DNA of 64,000 nucleotides from Dyadobacter fermentans. GTDB lineage: Bacteria > Bacteroidota > Bacteroidia > Cytophagales > Spirosomataceae. The stretch is from assembly GCF_019924045.1 (NCBI RefSeq), contig NZ_JAHXBN010000010.1:682001-746000 (forward strand). Direction: 5' to 3'. Positions 17,556 to 26,559 of this stretch are shown here, one piece after another. Made by a program: the position numbers and the translations under genes. The notes beneath the pieces were generated by a model. That model did no database searches, was not told where the DNA came from, and was given only the letters and a program-made list of their open reading frames with translations. Numbering within the stretch: position 1 is the stretch's first letter; every line of letters starts with the position of its first letter.

Positions 17556-18491
17556 ATGAAAATATATAACGGCGTGAGCGGACGAGTGGGGCCGATACTA
17601 TCTTCACTTGTATTTTGCGTAGCCTGTTCATGCGGCGACCCCGAACCTTCCCCCGGAGGAGGAGGCCTGTCGGACCAGTTTGAAACGACGCCCGAGCAAT
17701 CTCCGATTGCAGCAGGTATTATTGATGAAGCGTCCGGTCTGGCAGCGAGTGCAACCATGCCTGGTTACTTGTGGACGGTCCAGGATTCGGGTCAGCCAAA
17801 CTCTTTATACCTCATCAGCAAAGACGGCAAAACCATCAAAGAATATAATGTACCTGGCAGCAACAACCACGACTGGGAGGAAGTGGCTGTGGGCCCGGGC
17901 CCGGATAATGGCGTGTCGTACGCCTATATAGCAGATATCGGCAACAACAACCAGCCGATAACCTCCACCAATACCATTTACCGCATTCCGGAAATCAAGG
18001 GTGCGGATGGCTCTTTCAGCCAAAGCGCATTACAGAAGATCACTTTCAGCTACCCCGACGGCGCGAGGGATGCGGAGGCATTGATCGTCGATCCGGTGAC
18101 AAAAGACATTTTCGTATTATCGAAAGAAGCGCAGACAAATATTTACAGGTTGCCATTCCCACAGTCGACCAGCGAAACCATTGTTGCCGAAAAGATAGGT
18201 GCCGTTCCGGGCGTGTTATTTGCAACGGCGGCCACCATTTCCAGGGACGGTAGCGAAATAATGGTTCGCACCTACACGAACGGATTTATTCCGGCTGTAT
18301 ACTATTGGAAAAGAAGTAATGGTGAAACGGTGGGTCAGACGCTCGTGAAATCTGCGAATAAAACTTTGACAGTCGAGTCTGAACCGCAGGGTGAGGCAAT
18401 CTGTTTCGAAAATGATGGCAAAGGCTTCTATACTTTAAGTGAGAAGGCAAATGCTGCCAGTGTGTCATTGAATTACTATAAGAGAAAATAA
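17556..18491 (+). CDS. Secreted beta-propeller-like lipoprotein, unknown function
   Basis: 311 residues from ATG 17556; an in-frame GTG at 17547 is less likely. The N-terminus is a lipoprotein-type signal (SSLVFCVACSCGDPEPSP), with Cys followed by an acidic residue as in exported Bacteroidota lipoproteins, then a Pro/Gly-rich linker. The body has repeated blade-like segments (LWTVQDSGQPNSLYLI, DWEEVAVGPG, YAYIADIGNNNQP, DIFVLSKEAQTNIYRL, GEAICFENDGKGFYTLSE), suggesting a six- or seven-bladed propeller. I cannot name a substrate. It lies 9 bp upstream of a CocE/NonD hydrolase and 1.9 kb upstream of a prolyl oligopeptidase, so a role with extracytoplasmic peptide or ester breakdown is possible but not shown. 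Confidence 0.7.
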   Translation: MKIYNGVSGRVGPILSSLVFCVACSCGDPEPSPGGGGLSDQFETTPEQSPIAAGIIDEASGLAASATMPGYLWTVQDSGQPNSLYLISKDGKTIKEYNVPGSNNHDWEEVAVGPGPDNGVSYAYIADIGNNNQPITSTNTIYRIPEIKGADGSFSQSALQKITFSYPDGARDAEALIVDPVTKDIFVLSKEAQTNIYRLPFPQSTSETIVAEKIGAVPGVLFATAATISRDGSEIMVRTYTNGFIPAVYYWKRSNGETVGQTLVKSANKTLTVESEPQGEAICFENDGKGFYTLSEKANAASVSLNYYKRK

Positions 18492-18500
18492 TCACAAACT

Positions 18501-20387
18501 ATGATCAAAAATCTACTCCGCGCAGCGCTTTTCGTGCTGGCACAGCATGCTTATGGGCAGATTGCTTCCGACGAGCAGTACATCCGTGAAAACTATTCCA
18601 AAGCGGAATACGACATTCCGGTGAGGGACGGGGTGAAGCTTCATACCATTGTTTATTCTCCTAAAGACGCCTCGCCCGACAAGAAGTATCCCTTTTTAAT
18701 GCAACGCACTTGTTACAGCGTGGCCCCTTACGGCGCAGATAAGTATCCGCCACGCCTCGGTCCAAGCCCGGCGCTGATGCGCGATAAGTTCATATTCGTA
18801 TACCAGGACGTGCGCGGACGTTACCTGAGCGAGGGCACCTGGACGAACATGACCCCGCATATCGATCAGAAGAAAGGCAAAAACGACGTCGATGAAGCGT
18901 CGGATACCTACGATACTATCGAATGGCTGCTTCAAAATGTGGCGAACAACAATGGCCGCGTGGGGCAATGGGGCATTTCTTATCCCGGGTTTTACACGAC
19001 GGCCAGTGCACTGGCCGGCCACCCCGCATTGAAAGCTTCTTCGCCGCAAGCGCCAATTGCCGATTTCTTTTTCGACGATTTCCATCATAATGGCGCATTT
19101 ACCCAAGGCTATTACCTCACATTCCCGGTTTTTGGTATCAAGCCGCCAAAGCCTACAACCGACTCTTGGTTTGCAGGCGAAATGTTCACGCCCAAGCCGG
19201 ATGGGTATACATTCAACCTTGAAATGGGTTCTTTGAAGAACTTTGATAAATATTATTCCCAGAACTTTTACTGGCAGGAGACGGTCAATCACCCTAACAA
19301 GGACGAGTTTTGGAAGAAGCGCGATATTCTGCCGCATTTGAAAGGGGTGAAGCACGCATTCATGACCGTGGGTGGCTGGTTCGATGCCGAGGATTTGTAC
19401 GGTCCTTTGAATACCTATAAGACATTGGAAAAGAACAACCCTTCCATTTACAACACATTGGTGGTAGGGCCATTTGGTCACGGCCGTTGGAGTCGTGAAA
19501 CCGGACATACCTTGCACAATGACATTTACTTCGGCGATAGCATTGCCACCTTTTATCAGAACAATATCGAAGCGAAGTTCTTCAGGCACTTCCTGAAAGA
19601 GGCTGGCGATGGAAAGACCGGTTTACCGGAGGCTTATCTGTTTGATACGGGTAAAAAAGAATGGAAGACATTCGATAAATGGCCGGTAACGAATGCCGAA
19701 AAGCGCAAGCTGTATTTCCATTCAAAGGGTAAGCTGGATTTTAATGCACCGAAAGAAGGCAAATCGGCGACCAATTACGTGAGCGATCCTTTGAAACCGG
19801 TGCCTTATACGGCCAACTACAAACAAATGTCGGGTTTTACACCGTTCGAATACATGTCGGAAGATCAGCGTTTCGCTGCTACACGGCCCGATGTTCTGGT
19901 TTTTGAAACGGATATCCTGACCGAAGATGTTACCTTGGGCGGGGAGATCAATGCATTGCTGAAATTCAGTACCACCGGTACCGACGCCGATTTCTTCGTA
20001 AAACTGATTGACATTTATCCGGACGACGAAAAGAACCACGCCTACATGCCCGATCCGAAAGTGGTGCTTGCCGGGTATCAGCAAATGGTTCGTAGCGAAG
20101 TAATGCGCGCCCGCTTCCGCAACAGCTTTGAGAAGCCAGAACCTGTGGTAGCAGGCAAGGTGACCGACCTGAAATTCCGTTTGCAGGATGTGCTGCATAC
20201 TTTCAAAAAAGGGCACCGCATTATGGTGCAGGTGCAAAGCACGGCATTCCCGCTTTTTGACCGTAACCCACAGAAGTACGTGGAGAATATTTACAAGGCA
20301 CAGGATTCGGATTTTACCGCTGCCAAACACACAATTTATCATCAGGCCGACGCTCCCAGCGCATTGGAAGTGGAGATCATTAAATAA
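18501..20387 (+). CDS. CocE/NonD-family alpha/beta hydrolase, exported
   Basis: 628 residues with signal peptide MIKNLLRAALFVLAQHAYGQ. The alpha/beta-hydrolase domain has YQDVRGRYLSEG and the nucleophile elbow GQWGISYPG (Ser160). The acid probably lies in GGWFDAEDLYGP and the histidine in VVGPFGHGRWSR. A C-terminal jelly-roll domain follows (TDADFFVKLIDIYP and FKKGHRIMVQVQSTAFP). The family includes cocaine esterase, glutaryl-7-ACA acylase and X-Pro dipeptidyl peptidases, so either ester or peptide substrates are possible. It acts in the periplasm or outside. It is 9 bp after the propeller lipoprotein and 11 bp before the prolyl oligopeptidase, probably one operon. Confidence 0.88.
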   Translation: MIKNLLRAALFVLAQHAYGQIASDEQYIRENYSKAEYDIPVRDGVKLHTIVYSPKDASPDKKYPFLMQRTCYSVAPYGADKYPPRLGPSPALMRDKFIFVYQDVRGRYLSEGTWTNMTPHIDQKKGKNDVDEASDTYDTIEWLLQNVANNNGRVGQWGISYPGFYTTASALAGHPALKASSPQAPIADFFFDDFHHNGAFTQGYYLTFPVFGIKPPKPTTDSWFAGEMFTPKPDGYTFNLEMGSLKNFDKYYSQNFYWQETVNHPNKDEFWKKRDILPHLKGVKHAFMTVGGWFDAEDLYGPLNTYKTLEKNNPSIYNTLVVGPFGHGRWSRETGHTLHNDIYFGDSIATFYQNNIEAKFFRHFLKEAGDGKTGLPEAYLFDTGKKEWKTFDKWPVTNAEKRKLYFHSKGKLDFNAPKEGKSATNYVSDPLKPVPYTANYKQMSGFTPFEYMSEDQRFAATRPDVLVFETDILTEDVTLGGEINALLKFSTTGTDADFFVKLIDIYPDDEKNHAYMPDPKVVLAGYQQMVRSEVMRARFRNSFEKPEPVVAGKVTDLKFRLQDVLHTFKKGHRIMVQVQSTAFPLFDRNPQKYVENIYKAQDSDFTAAKHTIYHQADAPSALEVEIIK

Positions 20388-20398
20388 CGGCCGTTATT

Positions 20399-22510
20399 AT
20401 GGATTCAAAAATTTTTCTGATGACTTTGATGACAGTATCGACATTGTCGGAAACCGGCAATGCCCAGCAACTAAAATACCCTGAAACGAGAAAGCAAGAG
20501 CATTTTGATGAGTACCATGGCGTGAAGGTCGCCGATCCTTACCGCTGGCTCGAAGACGACCGCTCCGAGGAAACTGCGGCCTGGGTGAAAGCGCAGAACG
20601 AGGTGACATTTGGCTACCTGAATGCGATTCCGTTTAAGGACAAAATATTCCAGGACCTGGAAAAGGCGTATAACTATCCCAAATATTCGGCTCCAAAAAA
20701 GAAAGGAGAATATTTCTATTTCTACAAAAACGACGGGCTGCAAAACCAGGCCGTATTGTACCGTCAGAAAGGGCTCTCCGGAACGGCGGAAGTGGTGGTC
20801 GATCCGAACAAGCTCTCTCCCGATGGCACCACACGACTTACCGTTTTCAGCCTGTCGAAAGACGGTGCGTATGCGGTGCTGGGTTTTTCGAAAGGCGGTT
20901 CCGACTGGCAGGAATACCAGGTGATGAACATGAAAGACCTTTCGATGCTGGCTGATAAGGTGGAATGGGTGAAGGTCTCAGGAGCGTCGTGGCAGGGCGA
21001 CGGCTTTTATTACAGCCGCTACCCAAAACCGGATGGCAGCGCATTGGCCGCTAAAAACGAGAATCACCAGGTATTTTTTCACCGCATCGGCACGAAACAG
21101 GAACTGGACAAACTGGTGTTCGAAGACCCCGCAAACCCGCAACGCTTCCATACGGTGGGTACAACAGAGGACGAACAATACGCCGTGCTAACCGTAAGCG
21201 ACCGTGGAAAGGGTAAGGACGGTAATGGGGTTTGGGTATTGAAAAAGGGCGAAAGCCGCTTCGTACCTATCCGCGAGGAAATCACCGACGCCAGCTTCCG
21301 AGTTATCGACAACATAGGCGCTGATTTCCTGATCGAAACTAACGACGATGCACCGAATGGCAAGGTAATGCTTTTCAAAACAGCTGGCCCGACCTGGGAA
21401 ACCGTGTTACCGGAGCGCGAGGAGCCGCTTGAATCTGCTCAGCTGGCAGGTGGTAAGTTGTTTGTATCCTATTTGAAGGATGTGACCTCTCGTGCATATG
21501 TGTACACGCCCAGAGGTGTGCTTGAAAGCGAAATCCAAATGCCCGGACTTGGCTCGGCAGCAGGCTTTGGCGGTGATCAGGAGGATACTTTTGTCTTTTA
21601 TACCTATACTTCCTTCAACTATCCGTCGACGATCTTCCGCTATGACATTGCGAGCGGAAAAAGCAGTGTTTTCCGGGAACCCGAAGTGACGTTCAAGCCG
21701 TCGGATTATGAAACGAAGCAGGTATTCTACCCAAGCAAGGATGGTACCCGCATTCCGGCATTCATTACCCATAAAAAAGGATTGAAACTGGATGGTACCA
21801 ATCCTACGATCCTTTACGGCTATGGTGGTTTCAATGTGAGTCTGCCGCCTGCGTTTAGCCCTACCCGTATCCCGTTTTTTGACCAGGGTGGCGTATTTGT
21901 ACAAGCGAACCTGCGGGGTGGAAGCGAGTACGGTGAGAAATGGCACGAGCAGGGTATGAAGCTGAAAAAGCAGAATGTGTTCGACGACTTTATCGCCGCG
22001 GCGGAATTCCTGATCCGGGAGAAATACACCTCGCCGGAGCGGCTGGCCATTCAGGGTGGTTCCAACGGCGGGCTGCTCGTCGGCGCTGTGATGAACCAGC
22101 GCCCCGAGCTTTTCAAAGTGGCGTTCCCGGCGGTAGGCGTAATGGATATGCTCCGTTTTCATAAATTCACTATTGGCTGGAACTGGATCGCCGATTATGG
22201 AAGCAGTGATAATGCGGAGGAGTTCAAGGTTTTATACGGATATTCTCCGCTTCATAACATTAAAACAGGCGGCCATTACCCCGCTACGATGATTACCACC
22301 GCCGATCATGACGACCGCGTTGTTCCGGCGCATTCATTTAAATATGCCGCTGAATTGCAGGCCAAGGCTGGAAATACTTCATCCAACCCGTTATTGATCC
22401 GGATCGATACCAACTCCGGCCACGGTGCGAGCAATACCAAAAAAGCGCTGGAAACCCAGGCGGATATTTATGCATTCCTCTTCCGCAATATGGGCCTCAC
22501 CTGGAAGTAA
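20399..22510 (+). CDS. Prolyl oligopeptidase family serine peptidase (S9A)
   Basis: 703 residues, the normal length. An N-terminal segment ending in NAQQ looks like a signal peptide. A seven-bladed propeller fills about 90-440, flanked by the hydrolase domain. Catalytic residues are visible: Ser555 in QGGSNGG, Asp within TADHDDRVVP, and His in SGHGASN. The family cuts short peptides after proline, with the propeller excluding large proteins. The signal peptide places it in the periplasm. It follows the CocE/NonD hydrolase by 11 bp, and together they suggest use of proline-containing peptides outside the cytoplasm. Confidence 0.93.
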   Translation: MDSKIFLMTLMTVSTLSETGNAQQLKYPETRKQEHFDEYHGVKVADPYRWLEDDRSEETAAWVKAQNEVTFGYLNAIPFKDKIFQDLEKAYNYPKYSAPKKKGEYFYFYKNDGLQNQAVLYRQKGLSGTAEVVVDPNKLSPDGTTRLTVFSLSKDGAYAVLGFSKGGSDWQEYQVMNMKDLSMLADKVEWVKVSGASWQGDGFYYSRYPKPDGSALAAKNENHQVFFHRIGTKQELDKLVFEDPANPQRFHTVGTTEDEQYAVLTVSDRGKGKDGNGVWVLKKGESRFVPIREEITDASFRVIDNIGADFLIETNDDAPNGKVMLFKTAGPTWETVLPEREEPLESAQLAGGKLFVSYLKDVTSRAYVYTPRGVLESEIQMPGLGSAAGFGGDQEDTFVFYTYTSFNYPSTIFRYDIASGKSSVFREPEVTFKPSDYETKQVFYPSKDGTRIPAFITHKKGLKLDGTNPTILYGYGGFNVSLPPAFSPTRIPFFDQGGVFVQANLRGGSEYGEKWHEQGMKLKKQNVFDDFIAAAEFLIREKYTSPERLAIQGGSNGGLLVGAVMNQRPELFKVAFPAVGVMDMLRFHKFTIGWNWIADYGSSDNAEEFKVLYGYSPLHNIKTGGHYPATMITTADHDDRVVPAHSFKYAAELQAKAGNTSSNPLLIRIDTNSGHGASNTKKALETQADIYAFLFRNMGLTWK

Positions 22511-22552
22511 GCGGGCTTCGCAGAAATTACCATATTAAGCTTCAATAATTTT

Positions 22553-22590
22553 TGTAACCGGTGTGCAATTTTGTTGCACATTCGGTTACA
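22553..22590. promoter_or_regulatory. 38-bp interrupted palindrome between peptidase and LRR genes
   Basis: TGTAACCGGTGTGCAA at 22553-22568 pairs with TTGCACATTCGGTTACA at 22574-22590 around a 5-base loop, with one bulged base. No long T-run follows (TTTGTATAT), so it is a weak terminator at best. It lies 43 bp after the peptidase stop and about 100 bp before the LRR gene start. It could be a terminator for the peptidase operon, an operator, or both. Confidence 0.55.
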
Positions 22591-22688
22591 TTTGTATATA
22601 CAACATTCTTACAGTATCCGACAGTATTATTCTGTCGCCCAGGCACCCGCTCAACGTTTCGAGGAATTACTTAACCTTTTATGACGCT

Positions 22689-24446
22689 ATGAAAAGATGT
22701 CTACTTGGGCTCGTTTGCCTTTTTGTTTCAATTTATTCTTTTGGCCAGACGCTGGAAAGCGATCGGTTGGCACTTATTGCACTCTACAATCAGGGTAATG
22801 GCTCCAATTGGGGGGGCAATTGGGTTGTGCCCGGAAATACAGGTGACAGCCCTTGCGGATGGGATGGTGTGACTTGTGCCGGTGGCCGGGTAACACGCCT
22901 TAGTATCATGAATACCGGGGCTGGCGGGATAATACCGCAAGAAATCGGAAATCTTACAGAATTGACGCATCTCGATCTTGCTAACGGATATATGGGGTAT
23001 GGTTTTTCCGGGAACATTCCAGCAGAAATCAGTAACCTTTCCAAACTCGAATACCTGAATATTCTGGGGAATGGCTTCAATCCCTCGGGCTTGTCGGCAA
23101 TCGGAAGCCTCACAAGCTTGAAAGAGTTGCATATGAGCACTTACGGAGACGTTCCGGAGAGTTTTGCAAGCCTGATAAATCTTGAGAAATGCATAATGGG
23201 CAGGTTTGGGCCCTTAGACGGCAGAGGGGAAATTGCGTTCCCAAACGTTGTTTGTCAATGGCCTAAAATCAAGGTCCTGCGTATGGGTGGCGTCGTGTTT
23301 ACCACGCAGATACCAAGCCAGATAGGAAACCTCACTACGCTCGACACTTTGGAGCTGACCGGGGCACCCCCTTTTGGCTCCGGTTCCGTTGCTGCCACAT
23401 GGGGAAATATTCCGGCTGAAATGGGCAACCTCACCAACCTGCGTTATCTGAACCTTTCGTACAACGGCCTTACCGGGTCTATACCGGCATCGTTCAACAA
23501 TTTGACGAACCTGACAAAGCTGGATTTGTCCTTCAATAAGTTGACCGGGCCTATCCCGAATATTCTGGGGATTCCCGTGGCGGCTGACGTAAGAATCAAT
23601 AATAATGCCTTCAATTTTTCGGGGATGGAGGCGAACATCAGCAGGCTGGATGCTTACGGAAATCAGGCGAAGTTTGAATTGTATGCATATGTTCCGCTAA
23701 GAACCGGTAGCCCTTCGGAAGGAGCCAGGACCGCGGCGAAATCAGCGACATTGATTGCTGAAAACGCCGGAGGGATTAAGGCTAATAATACCTATAAATG
23801 GTATAAAGAAGGTGTGCTGATCGCCACGACATTTGGAGATTATAGTTTCTTTACCGAAGAGGGACTTTATCGGGTTGAAGTCACAAATAGCATGGTGCCT
23901 GGACTTACCCTGGTGAGCGCCGATTACCTTCTTGTAGTATTACCGGTAACGCTTGCTTCATTCGATGGAAAGTCGGAGAATAGTCAAATCAAACTGACCT
24001 GGAAAACCACCTCGGAAACTAACAATAAGGGCTTCGAGATCGAGCGCAGCGCGGATGCGCGCACGTTTGAAAAAATCGGCTTTGTGGATGGAAATGGTGA
24101 TTCGAAAGAAATTAACACCTATCATTTTACGGACCTCAACCCATTGGCAAAAGGTTATTACCGCTTGAAGCAATTGGATTACGACGGTCAATTCGAGTAT
24201 TCGAAAGTAATCTCCGTGAAAAGCGATGCAGCTATTGTAAAAGTTTACCCTAACCCTGCGCAGGAATATCTGACGATCTCGGGCATAGCCCGGAAGCAGC
24301 CCTTCTCCATTATCGATCAGAATGGGCGGGTTGTTTTAGAAGGTCTGGTTGCCGACAAAGGACAGATCAATGTTAAAAATCTGGCGCCGGGTCGTTACGT
24401 CGTGAGCGTAGATGGAGAGAGTAGCCGGTTGTCAATTCACAGGTAA
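22689..24446 (+). CDS. Leucine-rich-repeat protein with type IX sorting domain
   Basis: 585 residues from ATG 22689. The frame is open 42 codons further up, but that part runs through a palindrome and is not signal-like, whereas MKRCLLGLVCLFVSIYSFGQ is a good signal peptide. After it come an LRR N-terminal cap (ESDRLALIALYN and WDGVTC) and plant-receptor-type LRRs (IPxEIGNLTxLxxLxLxxN). A PVTLASFDGKSEN module and a C-terminal sorting domain (VYPNPAQEYLTISG, ending VDGESSRLSIHR) follow. Such domains direct export by type IX secretion and surface anchoring. Likely an adhesin or ligand-binding surface protein; the ligand is unknown. Confidence 0.85.
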   Translation: MKRCLLGLVCLFVSIYSFGQTLESDRLALIALYNQGNGSNWGGNWVVPGNTGDSPCGWDGVTCAGGRVTRLSIMNTGAGGIIPQEIGNLTELTHLDLANGYMGYGFSGNIPAEISNLSKLEYLNILGNGFNPSGLSAIGSLTSLKELHMSTYGDVPESFASLINLEKCIMGRFGPLDGRGEIAFPNVVCQWPKIKVLRMGGVVFTTQIPSQIGNLTTLDTLELTGAPPFGSGSVAATWGNIPAEMGNLTNLRYLNLSYNGLTGSIPASFNNLTNLTKLDLSFNKLTGPIPNILGIPVAADVRINNNAFNFSGMEANISRLDAYGNQAKFELYAYVPLRTGSPSEGARTAAKSATLIAENAGGIKANNTYKWYKEGVLIATTFGDYSFFTEEGLYRVEVTNSMVPGLTLVSADYLLVVLPVTLASFDGKSENSQIKLTWKTTSETNNKGFEIERSADARTFEKIGFVDGNGDSKEINTYHFTDLNPLAKGYYRLKQLDYDGQFEYSKVISVKSDAAIVKVYPNPAQEYLTISGIARKQPFSIIDQNGRVVLEGLVADKGQINVKNLAPGRYVVSVDGESSRLSIHR

Positions 24447-24470
24447 TCAGCAAACGTAATCAATATCGCC

Positions 24471-26330
24471 ATGCGAAAACTCTTACTACTCCTTCTTTTA
24501 ATTTCCCTTCAATCGTTTGGCCAGACGCTGGAAAGCGATCGGTTGGCGTTGGTAGCGATATACAACGGGATACCAGGCCCCAATAATTATCCCGAACTTG
24601 GGGATTGGGTTGTGCCCGGTAATCCCGGCGACAGTCCGTGTGGGTGGTATGGCGTAACCTGTGAGGGGGGCCGGGTGACGAAGCTGGATTTAAAGTATGT
24701 CGGGATTCGGGGGGAACTTGCACCCGAAGTAGGCAATCTCACTGCATTAACTACGTTGGATCTCACAGGCATTGGTGCGGAAATGGGTGCATGGACGGGA
24801 GAACTTCCGGTAACGATAGGCAATCTTGTCAATCTCGAACACCTCTACCTCAGCGAAAACAGATTCGGAATTGCCAATATGGGTGTGATTGGAAGCCTCA
24901 CCAAACTGAAAGGGCTGTCTTTGACGCCGCTGGGGCCGATACCGTCACAGTTTGCAAATCTGGTTAATCTTGAAAAGTTATATATCGGTGCCGATGAGGC
25001 CATGGGCATTGGTGATGAGTCGCCGTTTCCGGTTTTCCTGACCACCTTGTCTAAATTGAAAGAACTCTATCTCATACAACAGGTGGAAGGGGCTCTTCCG
25101 GCCGAAGTAGGCAATTTGTCCAATTTGGAAGTTTTGGTGCTTCGTCGTAACTTCTCGATGGACGCTCACCTTCCTGTTGCAATTGGTAATCTTTCCAAGC
25201 TTAGACGGTTAGAAATCACTTTGTCGAACGGACTTTCCGATCTAGGGGCCATACCATTTGACTTACGAAATTTTCCTGACCTCGAAGAACTTGAGATACA
25301 AGGTGCCCCGTTTTCAGGAACACTTCCCGCCGATTTTTGGAATCTGACTAAACTAAGAAAAATAGTGCTGGGGGGCACGAACCTTAGCGGAACTATTCCC
25401 GCCGCCATCGGTAGTTTTTCCAATCTGACTTATCTGAGTGTAGGCGACAATGCTTTCAGCGGCCGGCTCCCAAATCTCTCTAATATTCCGGTTTCGGGAT
25501 TTGTAGATCTGCGGTTTAATGCGTTCACATTTGCCGGCTTGGAAGAAAATTTCAGTAAGGTCGATGCGTATTTGGGACAAGCCAAAATACCTGTCTATGT
25601 CCAGTATCCGGAGTCCTCATCAGGCGAAGCAAAATTGTACGTCAAGGCCGGAGGAACATTGGCAAACAACACTTATAAATGGTTTAAAAATAATGTGCTG
25701 GTGGCGACCAATGCCGGTGATAGCACATTTTCTGTAAGCGGAGATGCGGTCTATCGGGTCGAGGTTACCAACAGCGTGGTTACCGCTTTGACATTATCGA
25801 GCAATGCGTACACCTATGTAAAGCTCCCTGTAACCCTGGTTTCCTTCAACGGCAAATCCGAAAACAACCAAACCAAACTCACCTGGAAAACCACTTCCGA
25901 AACCAACAACAAAGGCTTCGAGATCGAGCGCAGCGCGGACGCGCGGAATTTTGAGAAGATCGGTTTTGTGGACGGCAGCGGGGATACCAAAGCAAATCAG
26001 TTTTATCACTTTACCGATGTCAATCCATTAGCAACAGGCTATTATCGATTGAAACAATTGGATTATGATGGGAAGTTTGAGTATTCGAAAGTGATTGTTG
26101 TACGGGCTGGTGAGGGTATTGTTAAGATGTATCCAAATCCGGCACAGACGGAACTTACTATCGAAGGCGCCGTGGAAAACGAGGTAGTGTCAGTATTTAC
26201 GCCAGCGGGCAGGCCGGTCGTGATCGCAGCGAAACTGTCGGGCGGTAAGCTGGATGTGAAGGATTTGAAAGAGGGTATTTACACCATCAAAATCGGCGAT
26301 GTCGCAAAGAAATTGCTAATTAGGCGATAG
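24471..26330 (+). CDS. Leucine-rich-repeat protein with type IX sorting domain (paralog)
   Basis: 619 residues. Signal peptide MRKLLLLLLLISLQSFGQ, LRR cap (ESDRLALVAIYN, WYGVTC), about ten plant-type LRRs, an Ig-like stretch (NTYKWFKNNVLVATNAGD), PVTLVSFNGKSENNQTKLTW, and a sorting domain (MYPNPAQTELTIEG, ending KKLLIRR). It is 24 bp after its paralog. The two share near-identical DNA at both ends (for example GGCCAGACGCTGGAAAGCGA, and the segment around KTTSETNNKGFEIERSADAR) while the repeats in the middle differ. Surface exposure by type IX secretion is expected. A terminator follows at 26358. Confidence 0.86.
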   Translation: MRKLLLLLLLISLQSFGQTLESDRLALVAIYNGIPGPNNYPELGDWVVPGNPGDSPCGWYGVTCEGGRVTKLDLKYVGIRGELAPEVGNLTALTTLDLTGIGAEMGAWTGELPVTIGNLVNLEHLYLSENRFGIANMGVIGSLTKLKGLSLTPLGPIPSQFANLVNLEKLYIGADEAMGIGDESPFPVFLTTLSKLKELYLIQQVEGALPAEVGNLSNLEVLVLRRNFSMDAHLPVAIGNLSKLRRLEITLSNGLSDLGAIPFDLRNFPDLEELEIQGAPFSGTLPADFWNLTKLRKIVLGGTNLSGTIPAAIGSFSNLTYLSVGDNAFSGRLPNLSNIPVSGFVDLRFNAFTFAGLEENFSKVDAYLGQAKIPVYVQYPESSSGEAKLYVKAGGTLANNTYKWFKNNVLVATNAGDSTFSVSGDAVYRVEVTNSVVTALTLSSNAYTYVKLPVTLVSFNGKSENNQTKLTWKTTSETNNKGFEIERSADARNFEKIGFVDGSGDTKANQFYHFTDVNPLATGYYRLKQLDYDGKFEYSKVIVVRAGEGIVKMYPNPAQTELTIEGAVENEVVSVFTPAGRPVVIAAKLSGGKLDVKDLKEGIYTIKIGDVAKKLLIRR

Positions 26331-26357
26331 GGCAAGTAAGGTAATTTTAGCTTTTCG

Positions 26358-26397
26358 TGGTCTGAACTGTTACAAGCGTGGTTCAGACCATTTGTTT
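26358..26397 (+). terminator. Rho-independent terminator after the LRR pair
   Basis: TGGTCTGAAC (26358-26367) pairs perfectly with GTTCAGACCA (26381-26390) across a 13-base loop, followed by TTTGTTTT. Confidence 0.8.
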
Positions 26398-26465
26398 TAT
26401 ATCAAAACTTCCAAATCTCACATTAATTCTCGATTTATTTCAACATGCAGGATACAACAGGACGG

Positions 26466-26496
26466 TGTGCATTGCTAAGTTTCCTAATCTTGCACA
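26466..26496. promoter_or_regulatory. Candidate operator, inverted repeat TGTGCA-N19-TGCACA
   Basis: TGTGCA at 26466-26471 and TGCACA at 26491-26496 form an inverted repeat about 65 bp upstream of the aldolase/dehydrogenase start, spanning a weak -7-like TAATCTTG. It could bind the GntR-type regulator encoded convergently downstream. The arms are only 6 bp, so chance is a real alternative. Confidence 0.3.
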
Positions 26497-26559
26497 TACG
26501 TTCAGAGTAGTATTAATCTGTTAAAATACTTTCAGGAAAGAAGAACTTTTACCTCAAAA

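Noticed and set aside
18696..19589. A 297-codon minus-strand frame inside the CocE/NonD gene
   Set aside because: Shadow of the hydrolase; no motif or start signal.
22563..22688. An upstream extension of the first LRR gene
   Set aside because: It crosses the palindrome and has no signal-peptide character; the ATG at 22689 gives a proper signal peptide.
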